Assembly (NCBI RefSeq): GCF_014197435.1
Contig: NZ_JACIFP010000001.1
Span: 2,170,001 to 2,234,000 of the forward strand
Direction of reading: 5' to 3'
Length of the DNA: 64,000 bases
Source: Gordonia humi
GTDB lineage: Bacteria; Actinomycetota; Actinomycetes; Mycobacteriales; Mycobacteriaceae
Made by a program: the position numbers and the translations under genes. Below, in pieces: positions 28,197-36,799 of this stretch. Every line of letters starts with the position of its first letter. Positions within the stretch are counted from its first letter, which is position 1. The notes under the pieces are model-generated. The model saw only the letters and a list, made by a program, of their open reading frames with translations, had not been told where the DNA came from and searched no databases.

Positions 28197-29105
28197 GTGG
28201 ACATCCCCGTCGAACTGGCTTCGCAACGCCGTCTCGGCGACGATTGGGCCGACTGGCTCGACCGACTGCCCCGCTTGACCGACGATCTCCTCGACGCGTG
28301 GCGGCTCACGCCGGACGGCGAACCGATGCACGGACACGCGTCGCTGGTGATTCCGGTGACCGGCGCCGACGGCGACGCGGTCCTCAAGATCGGCTTCGAC
28401 TCGCCGGACACCGCACAGGAACACCTCGCGCTCCAGCACTGGGCGGGCGACGGTGCCGTGGCGATGCACCGGGCAGATCCGCGGCATCACGCGTTGCTGC
28501 TGGAACGCCTCCACCCGCAGGACCTGACGCGGGAGTGGGACGTCCAGGCGTGCCAGATCGTCGCCGACCTGTACGGCCGGTTGCACAAGCCGGCACCGAA
28601 TCGACTGGCGACGTTGAGCTCTCGTCTGCGCGGCTGGCTCGACGCGCTCGAATGCGACGTCGCCGATCTGCCGATGCCGCCGCGGCTGGTGGAGCAGGCC
28701 GTCGCGCGCGGGTGGGCGTTCGTCGACGACCCGGGCACCGACGGCACCATGATCCACGGCGACCTCCACTACGAGAACGTTCTCGCCGCCGATCGCGAGC
28801 CGTGGCTGGCGATCGATCCGCAGCCGATGTCGGGCGATCCGCACTACGAGGTCGCTCCGCTGCTGTGGAACCGATGGGACGAGATGGAGGGCTATCTGCG
28901 CGGGTCCATCCAGACCCGGTTCCACGCGACCGTCGAGGCGGCCGGGTTCGACGACGACCGCGCCCGGGACTGGGTGATCGTCCGCATGGTGCTGAACGCG
29001 CACTGGACCGTCGAGGACGCGAAACGTCTCGGGCGCGGGCTCACCGACGACGAGCGGACGTGGATCACCACATGCGTCAGCGTCGCGAAGGGCGTGCAGC
29101 GATGA
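28197..29105 (+). CDS. Aminoglycoside/hydroxyurea phosphotransferase family protein (APH(6)-like)
   Basis: A 302-residue kinase. The catalytic loop HGDLHYENVLAADREPWLAI followed by DPQP is the hallmark of the streptomycin 6-kinase/hydroxyurea kinase family, and the N-terminal GHASLVIPVTGADGDAVLKI is the nucleotide-binding strand pair. It would transfer phosphate from ATP to a hydroxyl of an aminoglycoside or another small molecule; resistance is possible but not shown by sequence. I chose GTG 28197, where VDIPVEL begins. Its TGA directly abuts the stop codon of the convergent LLM gene. Confidence 0.85.
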   Translation: MDIPVELASQRRLGDDWADWLDRLPRLTDDLLDAWRLTPDGEPMHGHASLVIPVTGADGDAVLKIGFDSPDTAQEHLALQHWAGDGAVAMHRADPRHHALLLERLHPQDLTREWDVQACQIVADLYGRLHKPAPNRLATLSSRLRGWLDALECDVADLPMPPRLVEQAVARGWAFVDDPGTDGTMIHGDLHYENVLAADREPWLAIDPQPMSGDPHYEVAPLLWNRWDEMEGYLRGSIQTRFHATVEAAGFDDDRARDWVIVRMVLNAHWTVEDAKRLGRGLTDDERTWITTCVSVAKGVQR

Positions 29106-29990
29106 TCAGTTCTGTCGCGGCAGCAGCTCGGCGGCGAACCGGTCGACGAACCGATCCACCGCCCGACCGTCGGCGGGCAACACCACGAACTTGCTCAGGC
29201 CGGCGTCCAGATAGCCGTCGATGAGACGGTGCAGATCGGCCCAACCGCCTGCGACCAGCTCCGCGGGATCGACGCCGGGTCGCTGGCGGGTGACGGCGGT
29301 CGCGAGATCGTCCGGCACCCCGTTCTCGGCGAGCAGCAGGGTGAGTCCGAAGTGATCGTCGTCGATCGTGCGGCCCGCGGCGTCGGCCTCGGCGTGGATC
29401 GTCGCGACGGCCGTCGCGGCCTCCGCGGGCGTCACGAAGCTGCCGAGCCAGCCGTCGCCGTATCGGCCGACGCGTCGGAACGCGGCGCGGACACGGCCGC
29501 CCACCCAGACGTCCAACGGGCGCGTCGGTCGCAGTCCGACGCGCGCGCCGTGCACCGTGAAGAACTCGCCGTCGAAGTCGACGTCGTCGTCGTGCAGGAC
29601 GGCGCGGAGCAGGCGCAACGATTCGTCGAAGACGTCGCCGCGCCGCCCGGAGACGGGGAACAGCTCGCGTTCGGCCGGGGTCGCCGCCTGCAACCCGAAC
29701 ACGGGCAGGACGCGCTTGGGCGCCAACGCGGCCAACGATGCGAGCTGCTCGGCCACCAGCACCGGATGCCGACCGGGAAGGATCGCGACCGATGTGCCGA
29801 CCTTCAGCCGCGCCGTCCGAGCGAGAGCGAACGCCATGCCGACGGTCGGGTCGACGGTGGGGCCGTACACGGTCTCGGAGAACCAGAGCGAGTCGATTCC
29901 GGTGTCTTCGAGCAGGTCGACCAGGTCGGCGAGCCGATCGGGGCCGCTGCGCGGTCCGACGCCGATTCCGAACCGCACCTTCTTCGTCAT
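29106..29990 (-). CDS. LLM-class F420-dependent oxidoreductase
   Basis: A 294-residue luciferase-like TIM-barrel protein. Typical segments are FGIGVGPRSG, LWFSETVYGPTVDPTVGMA, KVGTSVAILPGRHPVLVAEQ and LDVWVGGRVRAAFRR. Actinobacterial members of this subgroup use coenzyme F420; the substrate is unknown. TAGAGT six bases before the ATG forms a leaderless promoter whose first three bases are the stop codon of the upstream P450 gene. Confidence 0.85.
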   Translation of the reverse strand: MTKKVRFGIGVGPRSGPDRLADLVDLLEDTGIDSLWFSETVYGPTVDPTVGMAFALARTARLKVGTSVAILPGRHPVLVAEQLASLAALAPKRVLPVFGLQAATPAERELFPVSGRRGDVFDESLRLLRAVLHDDDVDFDGEFFTVHGARVGLRPTRPLDVWVGGRVRAAFRRVGRYGDGWLGSFVTPAEAATAVATIHAEADAAGRTIDDDHFGLTLLLAENGVPDDLATAVTRQRPGVDPAELVAGGWADLHRLIDGYLDAGLSKFVVLPADGRAVDRFVDRFAAELLPRQN

Positions 29991-29996
29991 GGGCGA

Positions 29997-30002
29997 ACTC
30001 TA
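29997..30002 (-). promoter_or_regulatory. -10 box, leaderless promoter of the LLM gene
   Basis: TAGAGT, six bases, ATG. The TAG is also the P450 stop codon. Confidence 0.45.
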
Positions 30003-31436
30003 TCGCCGCCGGAAGTCGATCGGCAGACCGTCGGCGGGGGTGGGGCCGGTGCCGTACTCGAGGTCGAGCTCGTAGTCGTCGGGGACCGACCATTCGAAGT
30101 TCAACAGCAGCTGGTGCATGATCGACTTCACCTCCATGCCGCCGAAGTACAGGCCGATGCACTTGTGCGCGCCGCCGCCGAACGGACACCAGGCGAACCG
30201 GTGCACCTTGTCCTCACGACGCTCGGGGGAGAAGCGCCCGGGGTCGAACTTCGTCGGTTCGGGCCACCACTCCTCGCGGAGCATCGTCGCCCACGGGTGG
30301 ATCGCGACGAGCGTGCCCTTGGGGATGTAGTGGCCGAGGACCTCGGTGTCCTTGATCGATTTGCGGAACAGCATCCCGACCGGCGCGTTGAGGCGCAGGG
30401 TCTCCTTGAACGCCAGGTCGAGACTGGGGAGCGCGTCCAGATCGTCGTATGCGAGGGTCGGTGTGCCCAGCGCGATCGACTCCGCGCGCAGCCGCTCCTG
30501 CCACTCCGGATGGCGACCCAGGTAGTGCGTCATCATCGACAGCGCGATGGTGCTCGTGTCGTGGGCCGCCATCATCACGAAGATCATGTGGTTGACGACG
30601 TCCTCGTCGCTGAAGGTGTTGCCCTCGTCGTCCTCGCTGTGACACAGGACGGTGAACAGATCCTCGGCGTCGCCGGCCCGGCGGGCCGGGATCTCCGAAC
30701 GGAAGTACTTCTGCAGGAGTTCGCGCCCGCGAAGTCCGCGCGCCCAGGTGAAGTTGCCGACGTCACGGCGGATGATGGCCTGCCCGCCGCGGACCGCGGC
30801 CTCGAAGGCCTGCTCGAGCTCGTGGTTCTCCTCCCGCGAGAGCGATGATCCGACGAACACCTCCGAGGCCAGCGACAGGAGCAGCTCTTTGGTCCTGGAG
30901 TACATGGGGAAGGCGTCGCCGACCTTCCATTCGGCCAGCGACGACTCGATGTGCGGAGTCATCAGATCGAGGTAGCCCTCCAACCTCGGTCGCGAGAACG
31001 CCTGCTGCATGATGCGACGGTGGTGCATGTGCTCTCCGAAGTCGAGCAGCATGATGCCGCGTCGGAAGAACGGGCCGATCATCAGTTCCCAGCCCTTCTC
31101 GCTGGAGAAGGCCTTGTCGCGGTTCATCCACGCGGCTTCGACGGCATCCGGTCCGACGAGGGTCACCAGATTCATGCCGAGCGCGCTCGACCACGACACC
31201 GGGCCGTACTTCTCGAACCGCTTCATCGTGCCGTCGAGCGGGTCCACCAGCGATTCGATGGTGGTGCCGACCAACGGCATGCCAGGGTTGCCCATCACCG
31301 GTTTGAGCCCGGATCCCGCGGGCGGCGCCGCCAGGACCGTATCCGAACTGGGATACGCGGCCGTCGCCTTGGCCAGTACCTTCTGCATTGTCTTGGTCGC
31401 CGTCGTGGTCAATTCCGCCGTACTGGGAACCGGCAT
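30000..31436 (-). CDS. Cytochrome P450
   Basis: A 478-residue P450. The I-helix motif is MMAAHDTST, the ExxR pair is in KETLRLNAP, and the heme loop FGGGAHKCIG carries the thiolate Cys at about residue 426. The long N-terminal part before the substrate-recognition region fits actinobacterial lipid or steroid P450s, but the substrate cannot be assigned. I chose the ATG at 31436, five bases after GGAGG; an upstream ATG at 31481 lies inside a large palindrome. It is downstream of two MpaB-like oxygenase genes and may share a pathway with them. Confidence 0.92.
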   Translation of the reverse strand: MPVPSTAELTTTATKTMQKVLAKATAAYPSSDTVLAAPPAGSGLKPVMGNPGMPLVGTTIESLVDPLDGTMKRFEKYGPVSWSSALGMNLVTLVGPDAVEAAWMNRDKAFSSEKGWELMIGPFFRRGIMLLDFGEHMHHRRIMQQAFSRPRLEGYLDLMTPHIESSLAEWKVGDAFPMYSRTKELLLSLASEVFVGSSLSREENHELEQAFEAAVRGGQAIIRRDVGNFTWARGLRGRELLQKYFRSEIPARRAGDAEDLFTVLCHSEDDEGNTFSDEDVVNHMIFVMMAAHDTSTIALSMMTHYLGRHPEWQERLRAESIALGTPTLAYDDLDALPSLDLAFKETLRLNAPVGMLFRKSIKDTEVLGHYIPKGTLVAIHPWATMLREEWWPEPTKFDPGRFSPERREDKVHRFAWCPFGGGAHKCIGLYFGGMEVKSIMHQLLLNFEWSVPDDYELDLEYGTGPTPADGLPIDFRRR

Positions 31437-31467
31437 GGCTGCCTCCGCAATCGTCCGCTGAGTCATC

Positions 31468-31505
31468 TGACGTTGGAACATAAACTCAGTTATGTTCCAA
31501 CGTCA
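31468..31505. promoter_or_regulatory. 16-6-16 perfect palindrome upstream of the P450 gene
   Basis: Arms TGACGTTGGAACATAA and TTATGTTCCAACGTCA around ACTCAG, with no mismatch. It starts 32 bases before the P450 start codon and ends four bases after the stop of the MpaB-like gene. It is AT-richer than its surroundings and has no T-run, which fits an operator better than a terminator. No regulator gene adjoins it. Confidence 0.65.
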
Positions 31506-31508
31506 AGG

Positions 31509-32327
31509 TTAGTCCGAATGTGACGGAGAAGCCATGGATTGCGCGGATTGCCTGCGTGAGCGTGCCGCCAGGACCTCGGTCGCGACATAGTCGGGGTAGA
31601 TGTTCCGGCGTGGCGCGACGGCGTCGACCAGCCGCAGCCGCCGTGCGTAGCGTTCCAGAACGCGGCGGTCCGAGCTCGACGCGGTGATTCCCAGATGTGC
31701 GGCGGCCACCGGATGCTGCATCGCGCGGACGGCCGGAGTCGGCAGGTCCTTGAAGAACCACGTGTCCGGGCGGAGCAACTGCTCGCGGTACCACTGGTAG
31801 CCGGGGTCGGGGTCGAGGCATGTGGCCAGGGCGTCGTCGAAGTACTCGTAGAACTCGCCGAGTGTGGCGGGCATCGGACGCTCGGAGATCCCGTAGCGGC
31901 GATACCATTCGCACGTCTCGAGGTAGAGCCGTCCTCGACTCTCGTGGTCGAGGGGTGTGAAGAAGTGCTCGACGCAGGCGAACAGGGCGTCGACGTACGT
32001 CGCATGCTCGAAGAAGAAGATCTCCGGATTCAGCGCGTGATACCGCGTTCCGTTCCGAAGGCGGCCGGTGAACTCGTCGTGGCTGTACCGGATCAGCCGT
32101 ACCTCGTCGAAGTCGGATTGATACGCCGACCGGATGATGCACGGGGCGGTCCGCTGCTTGTGCACGAACACCCGATTGCGAACCATCGAGAACTCGTGGG
32201 TGGCCGTCGCGATGGCCGGGTGCAGCATCTGCAGTGAGACCGCCCGGCAGATCGACATGACGAATCGTCTGTCACCCAGGTACCTCCAGATCAGCGAGTC
32301 GGCATCGAGGCGGACGTCGACGCTCAC
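31509..32327 (-). CDS. MpaB-like oxygenase (DUF2236), second of a pair
   Basis: A 272-residue DUF2236/MpaB-family protein. Family segments include LIWRYLGDRRF, LQMLHPAIATA, VRNRVFV and RYHALNPEIFFFEHATYVDA, with the conserved His residues that bind heme in latex-oxygenase relatives. The substrate is unknown. The GTG start overlaps the stop of the first MpaB gene (GTGA), so the two are probably made in equal amounts and may act together. Confidence 0.82.
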   Translation of the reverse strand: MSVDVRLDADSLIWRYLGDRRFVMSICRAVSLQMLHPAIATATHEFSMVRNRVFVHKQRTAPCIIRSAYQSDFDEVRLIRYSHDEFTGRLRNGTRYHALNPEIFFFEHATYVDALFACVEHFFTPLDHESRGRLYLETCEWYRRYGISERPMPATLGEFYEYFDDALATCLDPDPGYQWYREQLLRPDTWFFKDLPTPAVRAMQHPVAAAHLGITASSSDRRVLERYARRLRLVDAVAPRRNIYPDYVATEVLAARSRRQSAQSMASPSHSD

Positions 32328-33202
32328 ATCAACGGCCGTCCCAGGCGGGCGCGCAACCGGGTGTCCCACAGCAGTGCCGTGAACATCAGTTGGGACAGCC
32401 ACCGTGGTTTGCGGCGCTCCTTGCGTACCGCCGCGGCGACGTAGTCGTCGAACCACGCCTGATCCTCGGCGGTCCACTCCACACGCAGAGCGTCGCGGAA
32501 CTCCGGGGGCAGGAAGCCGATGGTGCGGCGGTATTTGATCGGGCCGAACCGGCGCGCGATCGAATCGCTCGCGTAACCGAAGTTCGCGATGTCGAGCAGG
32601 AAGTCGCGCACCTCGTCGCTGATGTCGATCTTCGCGACGCGATCGTTCCAGTACACGGTGAACGCGTCGCGGTCGGCGGGCCAGTGTTCCGCGGGCATCT
32701 GCAACGTGGTGCCGAGTACCTTGCCCTGCTGGTAGAAGGTGTCGCGGGTGTGCGCCGGGATCGGGCCGTGAACGCGCTCGTAGATGTCCTCCCATCCGTA
32801 GTACAGGCAGGCGGCGACCCATAGCTGCAGATCGGCGCGCATCGCGTTGTATTCGACGGGGCTGTCGTCGGTGGAGCGGACCTGTGCGTGCTGGCGGTTC
32901 ACCGCGCGACGGTACCGTCGCCGGTCGTCCGCGTTGCCGAACACCGCGACAGCCAGGTACGACGCGGTGGTGCGCGCCCGCTTGATCGGGTGCGTGTCGA
33001 GTCGACCGTTCTCCACGGGACTGCGGGCCACGCCGTAGCCGATCGCCGGATCGGCCAACTGCATGATCACGTTCGATGTCGACATCAGTGATCCCATCGA
33101 CAGCAGCGACCTGCCGAACACGCTCGCATCCATCGCGTCGAGTTCGGCGCGGCTCATCTTGTTCGACTGTGCGTCGTCGAGTTGCTCGTCCCGTGCGGTC
33201 AC
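32324..33202 (-). CDS. MpaB-like oxygenase (DUF2236), first of a pair
   Basis: A 292-residue protein of the same family. It contains MQLADPAIGYGVARSPV, the VNRQHAQVR motif, and ADLQLWVAACLYYGWEDIY, followed by the helical FLLDIANFGY segment. It is divergent in sequence from its partner, so this is not a recent duplication. I chose GTG 33202, five bases after GGGAGG; an ATG 24 bases upstream lies in the operator palindrome. Confidence 0.82.
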   Translation of the reverse strand: MTARDEQLDDAQSNKMSRAELDAMDASVFGRSLLSMGSLMSTSNVIMQLADPAIGYGVARSPVENGRLDTHPIKRARTTASYLAVAVFGNADDRRRYRRAVNRQHAQVRSTDDSPVEYNAMRADLQLWVAACLYYGWEDIYERVHGPIPAHTRDTFYQQGKVLGTTLQMPAEHWPADRDAFTVYWNDRVAKIDISDEVRDFLLDIANFGYASDSIARRFGPIKYRRTIGFLPPEFRDALRVEWTAEDQAWFDDYVAAAVRKERRKPRWLSQLMFTALLWDTRLRARLGRPLM

Positions 33203-33214
33203 GCGACCCTCCCT

Positions 33215-33238
33215 ATCTGAATACATTTGTATTCAGAT
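33215..33238. promoter_or_regulatory. 11-2-11 perfect palindrome upstream of the MpaB pair
   Basis: ATCTGAATACA, TT, TGTATTCAGAT. It starts 13 bases before the chosen start codon and is very AT-rich. Size and symmetry fit a TetR-type operator. Confidence 0.7.
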
Positions 33239-33339
33239 TAGCGGAGGGGGTGACCGGTGACCACAGTGGGAATGCGCGTGCGCGACGATGTTCTCTGAAC
33301 AAGGGGCGTGCACGGACCCCGGGCGAGAGGATCGTTCCC

Positions 33340-33966
33340 ATGGCGAAGACGATGTCGGCCACCGATCGGGTGCTGGAGGCGGCCGATGGAGCAGGACTCG
33401 GACCGTGGTCGGAGTCCGACGAGATCAATGTCGGTGACAACGACGCGACGATGCCGATCTTCGGTGTGGGGCTGCTCGTCGGATGCAGCGCGTGGTTCCT
33501 GGTACCGCTCGGGGTGGCCGGATGGCTGCTGCGCGAATCGCACCCGGTCGTCGGCTGGGTGATGCTCGCCGTCGCGGTCGTCCTGTCGGCACTCGGCCTT
33601 CTCGTCTTCGGCGGGGCGCTCGTGCGGGGTCTCACCGAGCGACGTGACGGAAAGCTGCTCCTGCACGAATTCGCCGACGGACTCGTCCTGGAGAGGACTG
33701 GAGGCCGGGTGTACGCGGTGCGCTACGACGAGACCGACGCCGAACTGTTCAAGTACGAGAACCGAGGCACGGACGAGACGAACCGCTGGATCGACTGGAT
33801 GGTCCTGCTTCGATTCCCGGACGGGACGTCGACCACTGTGCGCGGTATGCACCGCACCCATGCGTTGCAGCGACGTCTGGCGCAGCGCTGCGGGACCGAG
33901 CTCGCGGGTACGACGATCACCGTGAGCGAAGCGGTCGACCTGCGCCACGCCCACCGGTGGCTCTGA
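33340..33966 (+). CDS. Membrane protein with a C-terminal soluble domain, possibly DUF6585-like
   Basis: A 208-residue protein with two membrane segments (about 41-64 and 70-94). A cytosolic beta-rich domain follows, reading GKLLLHEFADGLVLERTGGR and YAVRYDE, then WMVLLRFPDGTSTTVRG. This layout resembles DUF6585 proteins, an assignment I hold loosely. GAGAGG lies nine bases before the ATG. It is convergent with the DHA2 exporter gene, with only 21 bases between stops. Confidence 0.65.
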   Translation: MAKTMSATDRVLEAADGAGLGPWSESDEINVGDNDATMPIFGVGLLVGCSAWFLVPLGVAGWLLRESHPVVGWVMLAVAVVLSALGLLVFGGALVRGLTERRDGKLLLHEFADGLVLERTGGRVYAVRYDETDAELFKYENRGTDETNRWIDWMVLLRFPDGTSTTVRGMHRTHALQRRLAQRCGTELAGTTITVSEAVDLRHAHRWL

Positions 33967-33987
33967 ACGGTCGCCCGGAACCGCCGG

Positions 33988-35514
33988 TCAGTGCATCGTG
34001 ACCGGCGTGTCGCCCGGAACCTCGGTCTCGATCTGCTCTTCGGTGTTCGTCGGGCGGCGCACCAGCAAGGAGAGCACGACGGCGAGGACTCCGAAGCCCG
34101 CACCCCAGTAGAACGCCTGGTGGATACCGTGCGCCATGGACTGCACCGGATCGTTCCCGGCGAGCGCGTACGACGCGCTCGCCCGTGTCATCACAGTGAT
34201 GAACAGGGCGGTGCCCGCGGCGCCTGCGAGCTGCTGCAGCGTGTTCTGGATGGCGCTGGCGTGTGAGTACATCATCGGGGGGACGGAGCCGAGGGCCGAG
34301 GTCATCAGCGGTGTCATCATGGTGCCCAGGCCGAGGCTGAGGACCACATGGATGCCGACGATCTTCCACTCCTGGTTCGTGAACATCCAGAACTCGCCGG
34401 TCACGGCGTCAGCCTTCAGCGTGGTCAGCAGGATGAGGGCGACGGTCACCAGGATCGCCCCCGGGGTGACCAGCGGACGCGGCCCGACCTTGTCGTAGAG
34501 TGCACCGACGAACGGCGCGATCAGACCCATCACCAGACCGCCCGGCAGCAGGACCAGGCCGGTGTCCATCGGGCTGGCGTGCCAGACGTTCTGCATGAAC
34601 AGCGGCAGCAGCATCAATGCGCCGAAGAGGGCGGCCATCGCGACCAGCAGAATGGCGATGCCGACGGTGAACGTCCGCGTGGCGAACGGCCGCAGATCGA
34701 GCAGGGCCGAGTCGGTCGTCTGCAGCGAGAGCTGGCGCCACACGAACAGTGCGAGGGCGACGGCGCCGATGACGATCGGCACCCACGGCGGCACCGGAGT
34801 GTCGCCGGCCGCGGCCTCGCCGAGGCTGTTGAGGCCGTAGATCAGGCCGGCGAACGCGATGACGGACAGGAGCACCGAGGCGATGTCGAACGGCGCCTTC
34901 CGGGGCGTGGTGATGTTCCGGACGAAGATCAGCCCCAGGACCAGGGCCAGTCCGGCGATCGGCAACATCACGTAGAACAGCCAGCGCCACTCGAGATGGT
35001 TGAGGATCCAACCGGCCAGGGTCGGACCGACCGCCGGTGCGACGGCGATGACGATCGAGATGAAGCCCATGACGGTGCCGCGCTTCTGCTCGGGGATGAA
35101 CGTCAGCACGGTGGTGATCATCAGCGGGATCATCACCGCGGTGCCCGAGGCCTGGACCACGCGGCCGGTCACCAGGAGGATGAAGTTCGGGGACACCGCG
35201 GCGAGTGCGGTACCTGCCGTGAACAGCACCATCGCGGTGATGAACACCGAGCGCGTCGAGAACCGCTGGAGAATGAAGCCCGTCGTCGGAATCACCACGG
35301 CCATCGTCAACATGAACGCGGTGGTCAGCCATTGGGCGGTGCTCGCGACGATGTTCAAATCCTGCATGAGGACCGGAATCGCCACGGCCATCGTCGTCTC
35401 GTTCAAGATCATGACGAACGTGGCGACCAAGAGGAGGACGATGACGATGTTCACCGACTTCGGTGGCGGCGGTGTGGGCGTTGCCGCTTCGGAGGAGCGG
35501 TCGTCGACACTCAC
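33988..35514 (-). CDS. DHA2-family MFS multidrug exporter
   Basis: A 508-residue, 14-helix drug:H+ antiporter. The N-terminal motif LNETTMAVAIPVLMQDL and the motif C-like AVAPAVGPTLAGWIL are characteristic of DHA2/LmrB-type exporters. It would pump lipophilic drugs or metabolites out across the inner membrane. AAAGGA precedes the GTG start. An inverted repeat overlapping a TTGACA box upstream suggests repression by a TetR-type protein that is not encoded next to it. Confidence 0.9.
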   Translation of the reverse strand: MSVDDRSSEAATPTPPPPKSVNIVIVLLLVATFVMILNETTMAVAIPVLMQDLNIVASTAQWLTTAFMLTMAVVIPTTGFILQRFSTRSVFITAMVLFTAGTALAAVSPNFILLVTGRVVQASGTAVMIPLMITTVLTFIPEQKRGTVMGFISIVIAVAPAVGPTLAGWILNHLEWRWLFYVMLPIAGLALVLGLIFVRNITTPRKAPFDIASVLLSVIAFAGLIYGLNSLGEAAAGDTPVPPWVPIVIGAVALALFVWRQLSLQTTDSALLDLRPFATRTFTVGIAILLVAMAALFGALMLLPLFMQNVWHASPMDTGLVLLPGGLVMGLIAPFVGALYDKVGPRPLVTPGAILVTVALILLTTLKADAVTGEFWMFTNQEWKIVGIHVVLSLGLGTMMTPLMTSALGSVPPMMYSHASAIQNTLQQLAGAAGTALFITVMTRASASYALAGNDPVQSMAHGIHQAFYWGAGFGVLAVVLSLLVRRPTNTEEQIETEVPGDTPVTMH

Positions 35515-35591
35515 TTCGGTGTCCTTTCGGGCGGTGGGGCCCGATCGAGAGCATGTGATGCGGGCGATACCGCTCTAGGTTCCTGGGTTTA

Positions 35592-35604
35592 GACACCGAG
35601 TGTC
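35592..35604. promoter_or_regulatory. Inverted repeat at the DHA2 exporter promoter
   Basis: GACAC, CGA, GTGTC. On the minus strand it overlaps a consensus TTGACA box, about 90 bases before the exporter start. It is short, so evidence is moderate. Confidence 0.4.
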
Positions 35605-35707
35605 AACCGATTTCTCACGCAGACGAGTCGGACGTGGCCGCGGAGTCGGGTCGACGGCGAGCCTCGAGTCGCCGTGTCCGGCCTGAGTTTCGGGACGGGC
35701 TACTGCG

Positions 35708-36658
35708 TCACGGCTGCAGCAGCACCTTGCCGAGTGCGCGTCGCTGGTCGAGTTCGAGGAGTGCCTCCGTCGCGTTCTCGAGTGGGTGGACCGTCGAGAT
35801 GACCGGGTTCAACGCGCCCGACGCGAGGTGCGGTGCGAGCGCGTCCCACTCCGTGCGGACGTGGCCCGGCTTGCTCAGGGCGTAGGCGCCCCAGCCGACG
35901 CCGATCGCCGAGATGTTGTTCAGCAGCAGTCGATTGACCTTGACCTCGGGGATCGAACCGCCGGTGAAGCCGATGACCAGCAGTCGTCCGGTCTCGGCGA
36001 GGCAGCGCAGCGAGTCGGTGAAGCGGTCGCCGCCGACCGGATCGACCACGATGTCGACCTTGCCGCCCACGGCGTCCTTGAATCCGTCGGCGAGAACGTA
36101 CTCGTCGGCGCCCGCGGCGACGGCGATCGCGCCCTTCTCGTCGGTCGAGGTGACGGCGACGACGCGGCTCGCGCCGAAGGCCTTCGCGACCTGGATCGAC
36201 GCCGTGCCGATGCCGCCCGCGGCGCCCTGGACCAGCACGCTCTCGCCCGCCTGCAGGTGGCCGCGTTCGATCAGCGCGAAGTACGCGGTGCCGTAGTTGA
36301 AGATGACCGATGCGCCCGCCTCGAACGACACCGAGTCGGGGAGCGGGAACACATACTGTTCGTCGGCGGCGACGATCTCGGCGAAGCCGCCGAGCAGCGG
36401 CAGGGCGGCGACCCGGTCGCCCGCGGAGAACTCCGACCCCTCGGGAGCGGAGATCACCTCGCCTGCGACCTCGGATCCCGGGGTGAACGGAAGCTCCGGC
36501 TTCATCTGGTACTGGCCGCGCGACTGGAGGAGCTCGGGGAACGAGACTCCGGCAGCGCGGACTCGGATCAGGACCTTGCCGTCGCCCGCGGGCTCCGGCA
36601 CGTCGAGGAGTTCGACCTTCTCCGGGCCGTCGAGGGACGTGATCTGGACTGCACGCAT
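35708..36658 (-). CDS. NADPH:quinone oxidoreductase-like MDR protein
   Basis: A 316-residue zinc-free medium-chain dehydrogenase/reductase. It has the Rossmann loop VQGAAGGIGTASIQVAKA, the N-terminal AAGVSFPELLQSRGQY segment and no zinc-binding cysteines. Members reduce quinones or enoyl/enone substrates with NADPH. The ATG at 36658 starts the conserved MRAVQI; TAGAGT lies seven bases upstream, so the mRNA is probably leaderless. Confidence 0.88.
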   Translation of the reverse strand: MRAVQITSLDGPEKVELLDVPEPAGDGKVLIRVRAAGVSFPELLQSRGQYQMKPELPFTPGSEVAGEVISAPEGSEFSAGDRVAALPLLGGFAEIVAADEQYVFPLPDSVSFEAGASVIFNYGTAYFALIERGHLQAGESVLVQGAAGGIGTASIQVAKAFGASRVVAVTSTDEKGAIAVAAGADEYVLADGFKDAVGGKVDIVVDPVGGDRFTDSLRCLAETGRLLVIGFTGGSIPEVKVNRLLLNNISAIGVGWGAYALSKPGHVRTEWDALAPHLASGALNPVISTVHPLENATEALLELDQRRALGKVLLQP

Positions 36659-36665
36659 GGGCCTG

Positions 36666-36671
36666 ACTCTA
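36666..36671 (-). promoter_or_regulatory. -10 box, leaderless promoter of the quinone reductase gene
   Basis: TAGAGT, seven bases, ATG; no ribosome site. Confidence 0.5.
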
Positions 36672-36799
36672 GCCGGGGCCGCCGACGCCCGCGCGGCAGG
36701 TATGCGATCGCTTAGAAATCGATGGTGCCCGGTCGCATTCGAACCGGCACGGTGACACTCGAGGACGCCGACCCTCACATGCTCGAGGAGCTGCCGACA

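Noticed and set aside
36722..36775. Possible second tRNA (GGTTCGAATGC T-loop-like sequence on the minus strand)
   Set aside because: No matching acceptor, D arm or anticodon arm can be folded around it.
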